Positions 9,282 to 20,016 of a stretch of DNA of 64,000 nt are shown here, one piece after another; position 1 is the stretch's first letter; every line of letters starts with the position of its first letter. Origin of the DNA: VXPQ01 sp965116435 (GTDB lineage Bacteria; Bacteroidota; Rhodothermia; Rhodothermales; VXPQ01). The stretch covers positions 1,364,001 to 1,428,000 of the forward strand of contig OZ220686.1 in assembly GCA_965116435.1 (NCBI GenBank), written 5' to 3'. A program made the translations under genes and the position numbers. The notes under the pieces are model-generated. The model was not told where the DNA came from. It made no database searches and saw nothing but the letters and a program-made list of their open reading frames with translations.

Positions 9282-9355
9282 CCGTCGCACCCCTGCCTCG
9301 ACGTGGCTCTCGCTCCGCTCCGACAACCTGTTCCCCGCTTTCCCGCCCACGCATT

Positions 9356-9901
9356 ATGGTGGTAGCCCGCAGATACGCCCGCGCACTGTACGAGGAAGCC
9401 GAGCGCGCCTCGAACGTCGAACGCGTCGACGCGGATATCGCGTGCGTGCGGACGACGCTGGAGAACTCGCACGCGCTGGCGCAGCTTTTTCAGAATCCGG
9501 TCGTGGCTCGCGAGAAAAAACAGGAGGTCGTCCGTGCGTTGTTCGCATCGCGGCTGGACGACCTGACGTTGCGTTTTCTCCATATGCTGGTCGGCAGGAA
9601 ACGGGAAAACCTGTTTGACCGCATTGCCCAGGCATGGCGAAGCCTGCATGACGAGCGCCTCGGCGTCGTGGAGGCAGAAGCCCGCGTCGCTTCGGAATTA
9701 CGCGACGAGGAACGCCGCAACCTGACAGAGACGCTCGAACGATTGACCGGCAAGCACATTCGCCTGCATGTCCGGCGCGACGACGCATTGATTGGCGGGA
9801 TGGTTGTGCGTATCGGAGACACGGTGTATGACCGAAGCGTGCGCCACCGCCTGGAAGCCCTCCGGGACCGGGTCGCGCATCAGTCCATTTCCATTCATTA
9901 G
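9356..9901 (+). CDS. atpH: ATP synthase F1 subunit delta
   Basis: The 181-residue protein joins the peripheral stalk to the top of F1. The N-terminal helical domain starts VVARRYARALYEEA. The C-terminal portion carries the OSCP/delta signature (DDALIGGMVVRIGDTVYDRS). The gene begins at ATG 9356, 74 bases after atpF. Confidence 0.94.
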   Translation: MVVARRYARALYEEAERASNVERVDADIACVRTTLENSHALAQLFQNPVVAREKKQEVVRALFASRLDDLTLRFLHMLVGRKRENLFDRIAQAWRSLHDERLGVVEAEARVASELRDEERRNLTETLERLTGKHIRLHVRRDDALIGGMVVRIGDTVYDRSVRHRLEALRDRVAHQSISIH

Positions 9902-9987
9902 ATCATGTATTTCGGCGTGCACGCCTCGACGAACCGGCCATCTATTGCTTGCGAACAGGCGCATGCACAACCGACGACAAAAAAATT

Positions 9988-11577
9988 ATGAGCACATCCA
10001 TTCGACCAGATGAAGTCACCTCGGTTCTGAAGAACGCTTTCGGCGATCTGGAAACGGGAACCGATGTCTACGAAGTCGGAACCGTCCTGCAAACAGGGGA
10101 CGGCATCGCGCGACTTTACGGACTTGCCAATGTGCAGGCCGGAGAATTGATCACGTTTCCAGAAAGCGGCGCGACGGGCATGGTCCTCAACCTTGAAGAG
10201 GACAACATTGGCGTCGTGCTGTTCGGCCATGTCGATGCGGTAAAAGAAGGCCATGAAGCGCGGCGAACCCGGCGCATCGCATCCATTAATGTCTCCGAAG
10301 GCATGTTGGGGCGCGTGATCGATCCGCTGGGCAACGCGATAGACGGACGAGGCCCCATTGCGGGCGAATCTTTTGAAATGCCCCTGGAGCGGAAGGCCCC
10401 CGGCGTCATATACAGGCAACCGGTGAGCGAACCGCTCCAGACGGGTGTCAAGGCCATCGACTCCATGATCCCGATCGGTCGCGGGCAGCGGGAACTCGTG
10501 ATCGGAGACCGACAAACCGGCAAAACCGCCGTCCTGATCGACACGATCATCAATCAGCAAGCGACCCACAAGACCGACAAGCCGGTTTTTTGCATCTACG
10601 TAGCCATCGGACAAAAAGCGTCCACCGTGGCTCAGGTGATGCGGGCGCTTGAAGAGCACGACGCGATGGACTATACGGTCATTGTGCATGCGTCGGCGTC
10701 CTCCCCCGCTCCGCTGCAATTCATTGCTCCGTACGCCGGAGCCTGTATCGGGGAATATTTCCGGGATACGGGACGGCACTCTCTCGTGGTCTTCGACGAC
10801 CTTTCCAAACAGGCCGTCGCCTACCGCGAACTGTCCTTGCTGCTGCGCCGCCCGCCGGGACGCGAGGCCTATCCGGGCGACGTGTTTTACCTGCACAGCC
10901 GCCTTTTGGAGCGGGCCGCCAAGGTCAACGAAACGAAGGCGGTTGCGGTCCAGATGAACGATGTCCCCGAATCCCTGCAAGGCCGGGTGGAAGGCGGCGG
11001 TTCCCTGACGGCGTTGCCCGTCATCGAAACGCAGGCCGGAGACGTTTCGGCCTACATCCCCACGAATGTGATTTCCATTACGGACGGCCAGATCTATCTG
11101 GAAACGAACCTCTTCAACGCAGGGGTGCGTCCGGCTATCGACGTCGGCATTTCCGTATCGCGCGTCGGGGGCAATGCGCAAATCAAGGCGATGAAAAAGG
11201 TGGCGGGCACGCTGCGCATCGACCTGGCGCAGTACCGCGAGCTGCAGGCCTTCGCCAAATTCGGATCCGATCTGGATCCGGCGACCCGCCGCCAGCTTAC
11301 GCGCGGGGAACGCCTCGTCGAAATTCTGAAGCAGGGCCAGTATGCGCCCGTTCCGGTGGAAGAACAGGTGGCCGTGATTTTCGTGGCGACCAAGGGGTTG
11401 CTGGACCATGTGCCGGTGGCGCGCCTGCGCGAACTGGAAACCGAATTCATCGGCAAGCTCCAGATGCAGCACCAGGATCTTCTCGACGCGATTCGGGAAA
11501 CGGGCGTCCTCTCGGACGAACACCAGCAGACGCTTTCCGCGGTGGCAAGCGATCTGGCGGACCTTTTCCGGGCGTAA
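9988..11577 (+). CDS. atpA: ATP synthase F1 subunit alpha
   Basis: The 529-residue non-catalytic nucleotide-binding subunit carries the Walker A motif GDRQTGKTAV near residue 170 and the alpha signature in SKQAVAYRELSLLLRRPPGR. The ATG at 9988 gives the usual MSTSIRPDEVTSVL start; a TTG upstream in the same frame at 9949 is less likely. The catalytic beta subunit (atpD) and epsilon (atpC) are not in this cluster and must lie elsewhere. Confidence 0.97.
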   Translation: MSTSIRPDEVTSVLKNAFGDLETGTDVYEVGTVLQTGDGIARLYGLANVQAGELITFPESGATGMVLNLEEDNIGVVLFGHVDAVKEGHEARRTRRIASINVSEGMLGRVIDPLGNAIDGRGPIAGESFEMPLERKAPGVIYRQPVSEPLQTGVKAIDSMIPIGRGQRELVIGDRQTGKTAVLIDTIINQQATHKTDKPVFCIYVAIGQKASTVAQVMRALEEHDAMDYTVIVHASASSPAPLQFIAPYAGACIGEYFRDTGRHSLVVFDDLSKQAVAYRELSLLLRRPPGREAYPGDVFYLHSRLLERAAKVNETKAVAVQMNDVPESLQGRVEGGGSLTALPVIETQAGDVSAYIPTNVISITDGQIYLETNLFNAGVRPAIDVGISVSRVGGNAQIKAMKKVAGTLRIDLAQYRELQAFAKFGSDLDPATRRQLTRGERLVEILKQGQYAPVPVEEQVAVIFVATKGLLDHVPVARLRELETEFIGKLQMQHQDLLDAIRETGVLSDEHQQTLSAVASDLADLFRA

Positions 11578-11589
11578 CGCGCTGGATGC

Positions 11590-12513
11590 ATGGCCAATCT
11601 CCGGGACATACGAAACCGGATCGATTCGATCCGCAACACGCAGCAGGTGACGCGCGCCATGAAAATGGTGGCGGCGGCCAAGCTGCGGCGGGCACAGGAA
11701 CGCATCTTCAGCACGCGACCCTATGCGTACCGGCTGGGCGCCGTGATCAGCCGGCTCAAGGACCAACTCGACGACGCGGAACATCCGTTGCTGCAGGCGC
11801 GCGAGGCGGACCAGAGCATGCTGTTTATCGTTGTAACGGCCGACCGCGGCCTGGCGGGCGCCTTTAACGCCAATATCGTGAAGGAGGCAGAACAAGCGAT
11901 GGCGGGGTACGAGGCGGTGCGCAAGGCAGGCGGCCTGCATGTGCTGGCGGTGGGCCGGAAAGGACATGAGCATTTCGCCCGCAGAGGATACCAGATGGTT
12001 GGCGATTTTCGCGGCGCGTTCGACCACATTGAGGTAGAAACGGCCCGCAACATCGTGGAACACGCCGTGGATGGCTATCTGAACGGCTCCTGGAACGAGG
12101 TCAAGGTCGTCTACAACGAATTCCGGAACACCATCGCCCAGAACCGGATCGTGGAACCGTTTCTGCCCATTCCCACAAAGCAATTCCTGACCCCCATCAT
12201 GGAGGCGACCGGCGAGCGCGACAGCGAGGCGGAAAACCCGCGTCACATTCCCGACTCCATCTTCGAACCAGATGCAGAAGCCGTCCTGCACGAACTATTG
12301 CCGAGATACCTGCGCTACCAGGTATGGCGCGTGCTGCTCGAATCGAACGCGGCGGAACAGGGCGCGCGCATGGTGGCCATGGATAACGCCACCTCCAATG
12401 CGGAGGATTTCCTGCGCAACCTGAAACTGAAATACAACCGGGCGAGGCAATCCGCCATCACCACGGAGATCATTGAGATCGTTTCGGGGGCCAACGCGCT
12501 GGAAGCCGGATAA
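11590..12513 (+). CDS. atpG: ATP synthase F1 subunit gamma
   Basis: The 307-residue central rotor shaft subunit has the N-terminal helix pattern (ANLRDIRNRIDSIRNTQQVT, then AMKMVAAAKLRRAQ) and the C-terminal helix (YNRARQSAITTEIIEIVSGA) expected for gamma. It starts 12 bases after atpA. It is the last ATP synthase gene of the cluster, and the next gene is a tRNA about 100 bases downstream. Confidence 0.96.
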   Translation: MANLRDIRNRIDSIRNTQQVTRAMKMVAAAKLRRAQERIFSTRPYAYRLGAVISRLKDQLDDAEHPLLQAREADQSMLFIVVTADRGLAGAFNANIVKEAEQAMAGYEAVRKAGGLHVLAVGRKGHEHFARRGYQMVGDFRGAFDHIEVETARNIVEHAVDGYLNGSWNEVKVVYNEFRNTIAQNRIVEPFLPIPTKQFLTPIMEATGERDSEAENPRHIPDSIFEPDAEAVLHELLPRYLRYQVWRVLLESNAAEQGARMVAMDNATSNAEDFLRNLKLKYNRARQSAITTEIIEIVSGANALEAG

Positions 12514-12614
12514 ATCGTCGGGGGATGTCGAACCTGGCGCGCCTTTCGGCGTTAGCAGGGGTCCGAAAATACCTGATGAACCATGCGCCGGGATGCGTTC
12601 CCGCCAGCGCAACC

Positions 12615-12705
12615 GGAGAGGTGGCCGAGCGGCTGAAGGCGCTCCCCTGCTAAGGGAGTATACGGCAACCCCGTATCGAGGGTTCGAATCCCTCCCTCTC
12701 CGCCA
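12615..12705 (+). tRNA. tRNA-Ser (anticodon GCT)
   Basis: A class II tRNA with a long variable arm. The acceptor stem pairs GGAGAGG (12615-12621) with CCTCTCC (12695-12701). The anticodon stem CTCCC/GGGAG encloses loop CTGCTAA, giving anticodon GCT at 12649-12651. The T arm is GGTTCGAATCC and CCA is encoded at 12703-12705. It reads AGC/AGU. The accessory island starts directly downstream. Confidence 0.95.
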
Positions 12706-12885
12706 ATGGGGTGGTATCATGGAGGCAGAGCGGGCGTGATTTATTTGCGGAAATTTGTTATGATACACTGGATGCGAGCGCAGCGGAGGGCACGGCTACA
12801 GGCCACGCTATAAACGACACGCTGTACACGAAAAGGCGGGGCGGACACAGGATCATAGCATACACGGTTTCGGGAGCGCCACATT

Positions 12886-15800
12886 TTGAGCGATCTTTTC
12901 TTCGAGCAGCCTGTCCTCAATTCGCCTTACGAGCGGCCCAATCGCCATTGGGAACTGGACGTAACGGGACAGCCGACCCAAAAAATCGTCAAGCATCGCA
13001 GGTCCGCCGATTTCATTACGCCCATCCCCAAGCCCCGAAAACGCAAGGGCGTCTCGGAAAAACAATCGGCGCTGGCGTTCGACGAGACGGCGCGGAAGCT
13101 GGAAACCGGCGACCAGCAATACCTGAAGGATATTATCGATGGCGTACGCAGGCAAGTCGACCGGTGGCGCGACCTGCCGTCCAACCAATGGGGCGTCACG
13201 CCGGAAACCGCCCGCCTGCTCCGGCATTGGCGAACGCATCGATTCAGCGGCATTCGGCCCTTCTTTTGCCAGGTCGAGGCCGTAGAAACCGTCATTTGGC
13301 TCACGGAAGCGGCGCCGGGCAAGGGGCAGGAAGCAAAAGGGTTCCTCAGGCATCTTGAGGACGCGAACCGCGACGCCAACCCCGAACTGGCCCGCCTCGC
13401 GCTCAAACTGGCGACCGGCGCGGGGAAAACGATGGTCATGGCCATGTTGATCGCCTGGCAGACCATCAATGCGGTCCGGCGCCCGCAAAGCCGCCAGTTC
13501 ACGCAGGGTTTTCTGGTGATTACGCCGGGCATTACGATCAAGGACCGGCTGCGCGTGCTGCAACCGAACGATCCGGATAGCTACTATCAAAGCCGCGAAC
13601 TCGTCCCGGCAGATATGCTCCCCGACCTGCGAAAGGCCCGGATCGTCATCACGAACTATCACGCGTTCAAGCAACGGGAACGGCTCGAACTATCCAGCGG
13701 AGGACGCGCCCTGCTGCAGGGGCGGGGGCGGGCGCTGAACACCCTCGAAACCGAGGGGCAGATGCTGCAACGGGTCATGCCCGAACTCATGGGGATGAAG
13801 AACATTCTGGTCCTCAACGACGAAGCGCACCATTGCTATCGGGAAAAGCCGGACGAAGAGAACGAAGAGGGCGAACTCAAGGGCGACGACCGCAAAGAAG
13901 CCAAAAAGAATGCCGAAGCCGCCCGGTTGTGGATTTCGGGGATCGAAAAAGCAAACCGGAAACTGGGCGTTCGGCGCGTGATCGACCTTTCCGCGACCCC
14001 TTTCTTCCTGCGCGGATCGGGGTATGCCGAGGGCACCCTGTTTCCCTGGACCATGAGCGATTTTTCCCTCATGGACGCCATCGAATGCGGCATCGTGAAA
14101 CTGCCCCGGGTCCCGGTGGCGGACAACATTCCCGGCGGCGACATGCCGAAGTTCCGCAATCTGTGGGAGCACATACGCCCCCATATGCCGAAAAAGAAAC
14201 GGGGCGAAGGGAAGACGCTCGATCCGCTGAGCCTGCCCGTAGAACTCCAGACTGCCCTTGAAGCCCTCTACGGTCATTACAAAACAGAATTCGACGCCTG
14301 GGAAGAGGCAGGCATTCCTGTCCCGCCCTGTTTCATCGTGGTTTGCAACAACACGGCGACGTCCAAGCTGGTCTACGATTACATCTCCGGCTTCCATCGA
14401 GCAGAAGGCGACGGGGGTGCAACGTTCGAGAACGGACGCCTGAAATTGTTTCGGAATTTTGACGCGGACGGCAAGCCGCTTCCCCGGCCTCGCACGTTAT
14501 TGATCGACAGCGCGCAACTGGAATCCGGGGATGTGCTGGACAGAAATTTCCGCAAAATGGCCGCCGGCGAAATCGACCGCTTCCGCCGGGAGATTATCGA
14601 ACGCACCGGCGACCCGCGCCAGGCAGAACACATCAGCGATCAGGACCTGCTGCGCGAAGTCATGAATACCGTGGGGAAACCCGGGCGCCTCGGGGATTCG
14701 ATTCGCTGCGTCGTTTCGGTTTCCATGCTCACGGAAGGATGGGATGCGAATACGGTCAGCCATGTGCTGGGCGTGCGCGCCTTCGGAACGCAACTGCTTT
14801 GCGAACAGGTGGTTGGGCGAGCGCTGCGGCGGCAATCCTACGAACTGAACGAACAGGGCCTGTTCAACGTCGAATACGCGGATGTGCTGGGCATCCCCTT
14901 CGACTTTACGGCGAAGCCGGTCGTGGTTACGCCCAAACCGCCGCGCGAAACCGTGCAGGTCAAAGCAATGCGGCCCGAACGAGATGCGCTGGAAATCCGC
15001 TTCCCTCGGGTAGCGGGCTATCGTGTCGAATTGCCGGAGGAACGACTGCAGGCCACATTCAATACCGATTCGGTGCTGGAACTCACGCCGGACATGATCG
15101 GGCCGTCCATTACCCGAAATCAGGGGATCATCGGCAAGGGCGTGGACCTCAATCTCGTACACACGCAGGCGCTCCGGCGCAACACCCTGCTCTTTAACCT
15201 CACGCAGCGGCTGCTCTATACCAAATGGCGGGACCTGGACGAAAATCCCAAACTCCATCTCTTCGGGCAACTCAAGCGCATTAGCAAAAAGTGGCTCGAA
15301 GAATGCCTGGTTTGCAAGGGCGGCGCCTACCCGGCCCAGCTCATGTATCAGGAACTGGCCGACATGGCCTGCGAACGCATCACGGCGGGCATTACGCGCG
15401 CGGAAATGGGCAAGCGGCCCGTGAAGGCCGTGCTGGACCCCTACAATCCCGTCGGCTCCACCGCGCATGTCAATTTCAACACGTCCAAAACCAGCCGCTA
15501 CGAAACCGATGCGCGCCGTTGCCACATCAACTGGGCGATCCTGGACAGCGACTGGGAAGCGGAATTTTGCCGGGTCGCAGAATCCCATCCGCAGGTCCGG
15601 GCCTACGTCAAAAATCATAACCTTGGACTGGAGGTCCCATATAGATACGGCTCCGAAACCCGTACGTACATTCCGGATTTCGTCGTACTCGTGGACGATG
15701 GGCACGGAAACGACGACTTGCTGCATCTGGTCGTCGAAATCAAGGGATATCGTCGGGAAGACGCCAAGGAAAAGAAGGCGACCATGGATACCTGCTGGAT

Positions 15801-15969
15801 TCCCGGCGTGAACAGCCTCGGCGCGTACGGGCGCTGGGAGTTCGCCGAGTTTACAGACGTATACGATATCCTTTCGGATTTCGAGGACCAGATCGAACCC
15901 GGGTTCAACCGCATGATCGAGCGTTATGCGGGCCCGTCTGTTTTAACCACGGAAGAGGAAATACAATGA
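12886..15969 (+). CDS. Type III-like restriction subunit (helicase-nuclease, BPTD_3080-type)
   Basis: A 1027-residue restriction subunit. The SF2 helicase core has Walker A ATGAGKT at 176-182, Walker B/DEAH at D312-E-A-H315 and motif III SATPFF. A PD-(D/E)XK nuclease lies near the C-terminus (D931...E951-I-K953). The layout matches restriction subunits paired with beta-class N6-adenine methyltransferases. The apparent start is TTG at 12886; no in-frame ATG lies close, so the start is less certain than the gene. The stop overlaps the next gene's ATG (ATGA), implying translational coupling to the MNT gene. With no functional mod, the enzyme should be inactive if, as in type III systems, cleavage needs the methyltransferase. 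Confidence 0.88.
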   Translation: MSDLFFEQPVLNSPYERPNRHWELDVTGQPTQKIVKHRRSADFITPIPKPRKRKGVSEKQSALAFDETARKLETGDQQYLKDIIDGVRRQVDRWRDLPSNQWGVTPETARLLRHWRTHRFSGIRPFFCQVEAVETVIWLTEAAPGKGQEAKGFLRHLEDANRDANPELARLALKLATGAGKTMVMAMLIAWQTINAVRRPQSRQFTQGFLVITPGITIKDRLRVLQPNDPDSYYQSRELVPADMLPDLRKARIVITNYHAFKQRERLELSSGGRALLQGRGRALNTLETEGQMLQRVMPELMGMKNILVLNDEAHHCYREKPDEENEEGELKGDDRKEAKKNAEAARLWISGIEKANRKLGVRRVIDLSATPFFLRGSGYAEGTLFPWTMSDFSLMDAIECGIVKLPRVPVADNIPGGDMPKFRNLWEHIRPHMPKKKRGEGKTLDPLSLPVELQTALEALYGHYKTEFDAWEEAGIPVPPCFIVVCNNTATSKLVYDYISGFHRAEGDGGATFENGRLKLFRNFDADGKPLPRPRTLLIDSAQLESGDVLDRNFRKMAAGEIDRFRREIIERTGDPRQAEHISDQDLLREVMNTVGKPGRLGDSIRCVVSVSMLTEGWDANTVSHVLGVRAFGTQLLCEQVVGRALRRQSYELNEQGLFNVEYADVLGIPFDFTAKPVVVTPKPPRETVQVKAMRPERDALEIRFPRVAGYRVELPEERLQATFNTDSVLELTPDMIGPSITRNQGIIGKGVDLNLVHTQALRRNTLLFNLTQRLLYTKWRDLDENPKLHLFGQLKRISKKWLEECLVCKGGAYPAQLMYQELADMACERITAGITRAEMGKRPVKAVLDPYNPVGSTAHVNFNTSKTSRYETDARRCHINWAILDSDWEAEFCRVAESHPQVRAYVKNHNLGLEVPYRYGSETRTYIPDFVVLVDDGHGNDDLLHLVVEIKGYRREDAKEKKATMDTCWIPGVNSLGAYGRWEFAEFTDVYDILSDFEDQIEPGFNRMIERYAGPSVLTTEEEIQ

Positions 15970-16256
15970 AACGAGATGACGTGCTCACATTGCTCCGAAC
16001 ACACAAGGCGACGCTTGCGCAACGCTACGGCGTCACCCGGCTCGCCCTGTTCGGCTCTTTCGCCCGTGATAAGGCCACGGACAATAGCGATATCGATATT
16101 CTGGTGCAGTTTGACAAGCCAGCGACCTCAAAAGCATATTTTGGCACACAATTCTATCTGGAGGACCTGCTCGCCCACCCGATCGATCTGGTTACGAACA
16201 AGGCATTGCGAGCGGAGCTGCGCCCTTACATAGAACGAGAGGCTGTTGATGTCTGA
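15966..16256 (+). CDS. MNT-type nucleotidyltransferase antitoxin (MntA-like)
   Basis: The 96-residue minimal nucleotidyltransferase carries the GSX10DXD motif (G30-S31, D42, D44; text GSFARDKATDNSDIDIL). In known MntA/HepT pairs this enzyme adds AMP to the toxin and silences it. The gene overlaps res by four bases and hepT by eight, so it is part of one translational unit inserted between the restriction and methylation genes. Confidence 0.88.
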   Translation: MKRDDVLTLLRTHKATLAQRYGVTRLALFGSFARDKATDNSDIDILVQFDKPATSKAYFGTQFYLEDLLAHPIDLVTNKALRAELRPYIEREAVDV

Positions 16257-16620
16257 CATAGATCAGGAATCCCGGTCATGGCTTCTCTACATAGGAGATA
16301 TGATCGAATGCTGCGAAAAGGCATTATCCTATACCCATGATATGGACCAGGATGCCTTCGTCGCGGATGGACTCAGGTATGACGCAACCCTGCGAAATCT
16401 TGAAATGATCGGCGAAGCAGCCACGCACGTTCCAAAAGCAGTGCGCGAGGCGCATCCCGAAATTCCATGGCGCGATATTATAGCAACGCGAAATCATATG
16501 GCGCACGGATATCTGGGACTCGACAACGATGTGATCTGGGATATTCTCCAAACGGATATCCCGCACCTGCTCCCGGCGTTGCAAAACCTCTTGAACGCCA
16601 CCAGCAAAGACTCTGCATAG
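16249..16620 (+). CDS. HEPN-domain toxin (HepT-like, DUF86)
   Basis: The 123-residue all-alpha HEPN protein carries the RX4HXY motif: R81-NHMA-H86-G-Y88. This is the RNase active site and, in studied pairs, the tyrosine is the target of AMPylation by MntA. It starts inside the 3' end of the MNT gene (ATG 16249; a TTG one codon earlier is also possible) and its stop abuts the mod start codon with no gap. The key residues are intact, so the toxin looks functional. Confidence 0.88.
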   Translation: MSDIDQESRSWLLYIGDMIECCEKALSYTHDMDQDAFVADGLRYDATLRNLEMIGEAATHVPKAVREAHPEIPWRDIIATRNHMAHGYLGLDNDVIWDILQTDIPHLLPALQNLLNATSKDSA

Positions 16621-16929
16621 ATGCCGAAACGCAAATCTACCCGAACCGTCAAAACCCTCACGCACGACGAGGCGGCGCGCAAGAATATTCCCACGGCGGA
16701 ATATCAAGGCGTGCTGGAAGAGGAAGACCGCCATCCCGTGCAGGTGGCGTACGAACGGCGCAACCGCGACCTGGACCCGCAACTCGTCTGGCGGGGCAAG
16801 GATGCACAGGACTGTTCGGACCTGACCGTGCAGGCGCCGCCGTTGTTTATTCAGGAAAAGGTGCATCCGAAGGTGCTGATCGACGATTTGCGGCGGCGGA
16901 GCAAGGAAACCGTGGGGGGGGGGGGGTGA
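16621..16929 (+). pseudogene. mod methyltransferase, N-terminal part (ends in G13 tract)
   Basis: This encodes the first 98 or so residues of the site-specific adenine methyltransferase (MPKRKSTRTVKTLTHDEA...), then runs into 13 consecutive G and stops at TGA 16927. With 12 or 15 G the frame would continue into the middle part as ...VGGGGEPRAQADLFADFNG. The start follows the hepT stop directly. I read this as one phase-variable gene in an OFF state, not a separate small protein; a homopolymer sequencing error is the alternative. Confidence 0.75.
16914..16926 (+). repeat. Poly-G tract (G13) inside mod
   Basis: Thirteen consecutive G in the coding strand. Length 13 puts a TGA immediately after the tract. 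Length 12 or 15 joins the N-terminal and middle parts of mod. Such tracts change length by slipped-strand mispairing. Confidence 0.9.
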
Positions 16930-17615
16930 ACCTCGTGCGCAGGCGGATTTGTTTGCGGATTTCAACGGCTTGCCAAGCGAAAACGCCCGCACCGAATTTT
17001 ACCAGCACGACGCCAACTGGTCCAACCGGATGATTCTGGGGGATTCGTTGCAAGTGATGGCGTCGCTGGCGGAGCGGGAAGGGCTGCGCGGCAAGGTGCA
17101 ATGCATCTACATCGACCCGCCCTACGGCATCAAGTTCAACTCGAATTTCCAGTGGTCCACGACGAGCCGGGACGTGAAAGACGGCAAGGCCGAGCACATT
17201 ACCCGCGAGCCGGAGCAAGTAAAAGCGTTCCGGGATACATGGCGGGACGGGATTCATTCGTACCTGACGTACTTGCGGGATCGGCTGACGGTGGCGCGGG
17301 ATTTGTTGACGGAAAGCGGCTCGGTCTTCGTGCAAATCGGGGACGAAAACGTGCACCGGGTGCGGGCGCTGATGGATGAGGTGTTTGGGGAGGAGAATTT
17401 TGTGAGTCAGATACGCTTTACAAAAACAATGAGTGCAACAAGTGCTCTCTTGGCCAGCACTTGTGACTACATAATTTGGTTTGCCCGTTCTAGAGGGAAT
17501 GCAAAGTTTCGTCAGATTTGGAAAAATAAATTCAGAGGTAAAGATTCGACACCAGTAATTCAACATTATCGAACAGTGGAAGCATATGCGGCCCTTAGAA
17601 ATTCCGCGTTTGAAA

Positions 17616-17662
17616 GGAACCGCTTTGCGACGTTAGCTGATCTAACGTCGCAAAGCGGTTCC
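17616..17662. repeat. Perfect 21-bp inverted repeat inside the mod recognition region
   Basis: Arms 17616-17636 (GGAACCGCTTTGCGACGTTA + G) and 17642-17662 are exact reverse complements around a 5-base loop. An outer 8-bp pair, ATATGCGG (17584-17591) and CCGCATAT (17661-17668), partly overlaps the inner 3' arm. The stretch is still coding (NRFATLADLTSQSGS), so it cannot simply be inserted junk. It could form a strong mRNA or cruciform hairpin. Confidence 0.85.
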
Positions 17663-18348
17663 GCATATCCTTTGACTCTCTGGGGCAAGATACATAACCT
17701 CCAGCGTGGATCATGGAAGACCAGTCAGCAAGGCATGCAGCGATTGAATGCCAGTAACCGGATAGCAGTGCTGGGTAAGACACCGAGATACGTACGATTT
17801 GCGGATGACTTTAGAGTATTTCCTCATACAAGCGACTGGAGCGAACAAATGTCTGAGCAGTATAAATCATATGTTGTGCAGACAGCTGTTGAACCCATTA
17901 AGCGCTGCATCCTCATGACCACCGACCCCGGAGACCTGGTGCTGGACCCCACCTGCGGTTCCGGCACCACGGCGTACGTTGCCGAGCAATGGGGTCGCCG
18001 CTGGATCACCATCGACACCTCCCGCGTCGCCCTTGCGCTGGCCCGCGCCCGCATCATGGGCGCCCGCTATCCCTGGTACCTGCTCGCCGACAGCCGCGAA
18101 GGCCAGATTAAGGAAGCCCAGCTCGCCCAAAAGGCGCCCTCGGAAGCCCACACGTACAACAATATCCGACACGGTTTCGTGTACGAGCGCGTCCCCCACA
18201 TCACGCTCAAAGCCATCGCCAACAACGCCGAAATCGACGTAATCTGGGAGAAAAAGCAACCGGCGGTGGAGGCGGCGCTGGACGCCCTGAACACCGTAAT
18301 GCAAAGGGACGCAAGGGATTCCAAAAAGATTGCTATAGAAGGAGATAG

Positions 18349-19581
<1,233 letters not shown>

Positions 19582-19728
19582 CGTCAGGGGCGTCGTTGCA
19601 AGACTATTGCAAGACGCGGCGGCAATGGGTTTGCTGGCCGGTTCGATGGTGGACACGGTTCATTTCACCCGTTCGCACCACAGCCGCTTTCTGCAAGTGG
19701 CGCGATGCCCAAGTATTCGAGATTTGGT

Positions 19729-19840
19729 AAAAGATCAAGGCCAGCGCTGACCTGAAGGTTCAACGCTGGCCCTGAGAAACGGAACGACCAGCCCGCAGAG
19801 GTTAAGCCGCTTTTAGGAACGGCCCTCTGGTCGCAGTTCC
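19729..19840 (-). ncRNA. Candidate structured small RNA with terminator
   Basis: On the minus strand, nested helices are visible: GGAAC/GTTCC, then GACCAG/CTGGTC, then AGAGG/CCTCT, closing on an inner GCCG/CGGC hairpin. These are followed by an 8-bp terminator-like stem GGCCAGCG/CGCTGGCC and TTGATCTTTT. A sigma70-like promoter lies upstream (19842-19870). The region is free of genes. I do not recognise it as 6S, SRP, tmRNA or RNase P RNA. The 73-residue open frame here (19665-19886) looks spurious. Confidence 0.4.
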
Positions 19841-19841
19841 T

Positions 19842-19870
19842 AATATACGATATTCGGGTAAGCAATGCAA
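19842..19870 (-). promoter_or_regulatory. Putative sigma70-like promoter of the small RNA
   Basis: Minus-strand TTGCAT (19870-19865), a 17-base spacer, then TATATT (19847-19842). The spacing is ideal for a housekeeping promoter and the structured segment begins at once. The short distance to the first stem leaves the exact start base uncertain. Confidence 0.35.
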
Positions 19871-19928
19871 GCTGTAAGAATTTCACCCTTGCCCCACAAC
19901 CGCCCCCCTACCCCGCAAGACAAGGGCG

Positions 19929-19973
19929 CCTTAATTTCTTAGGCGGCGAATTTCGGGGCCTAAGTTTTTAAGG
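19929..19973. repeat. Symmetric dyad element downstream of the PH-domain gene
   Basis: CCTTAA-TTT-CTTAGGC, 13 bases, GCCTAAG-TTT-TTAAGG: two nested inverted repeats with equal TTT spacers. The symmetry suggests a binding site or an RNA hairpin (possible terminator for the minus-strand gene ending at 20017). A loosely similar A+T-rich block lies at about 22511-22565, on the other side of the PH-domain pair. Confidence 0.4.
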
Positions 19974-20016
19974 TACGGGCAATGCGGGCAGGTGCAGCGG
20001 GCAAGTCCGCGCCGCC

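Noticed and set aside
9898..12291. 797-residue minus-strand open frame opposite atpA and atpG
   Set aside because: It is a long shadow of strongly conserved ATP synthase genes, with no recognisable domain; G+C-rich coding DNA often leaves such antisense frames open.
19665..19886. 73-residue minus-strand open frame
   Set aside because: It overlaps the structured RNA candidate and has no recognisable protein pattern; the helices explain the sequence better.
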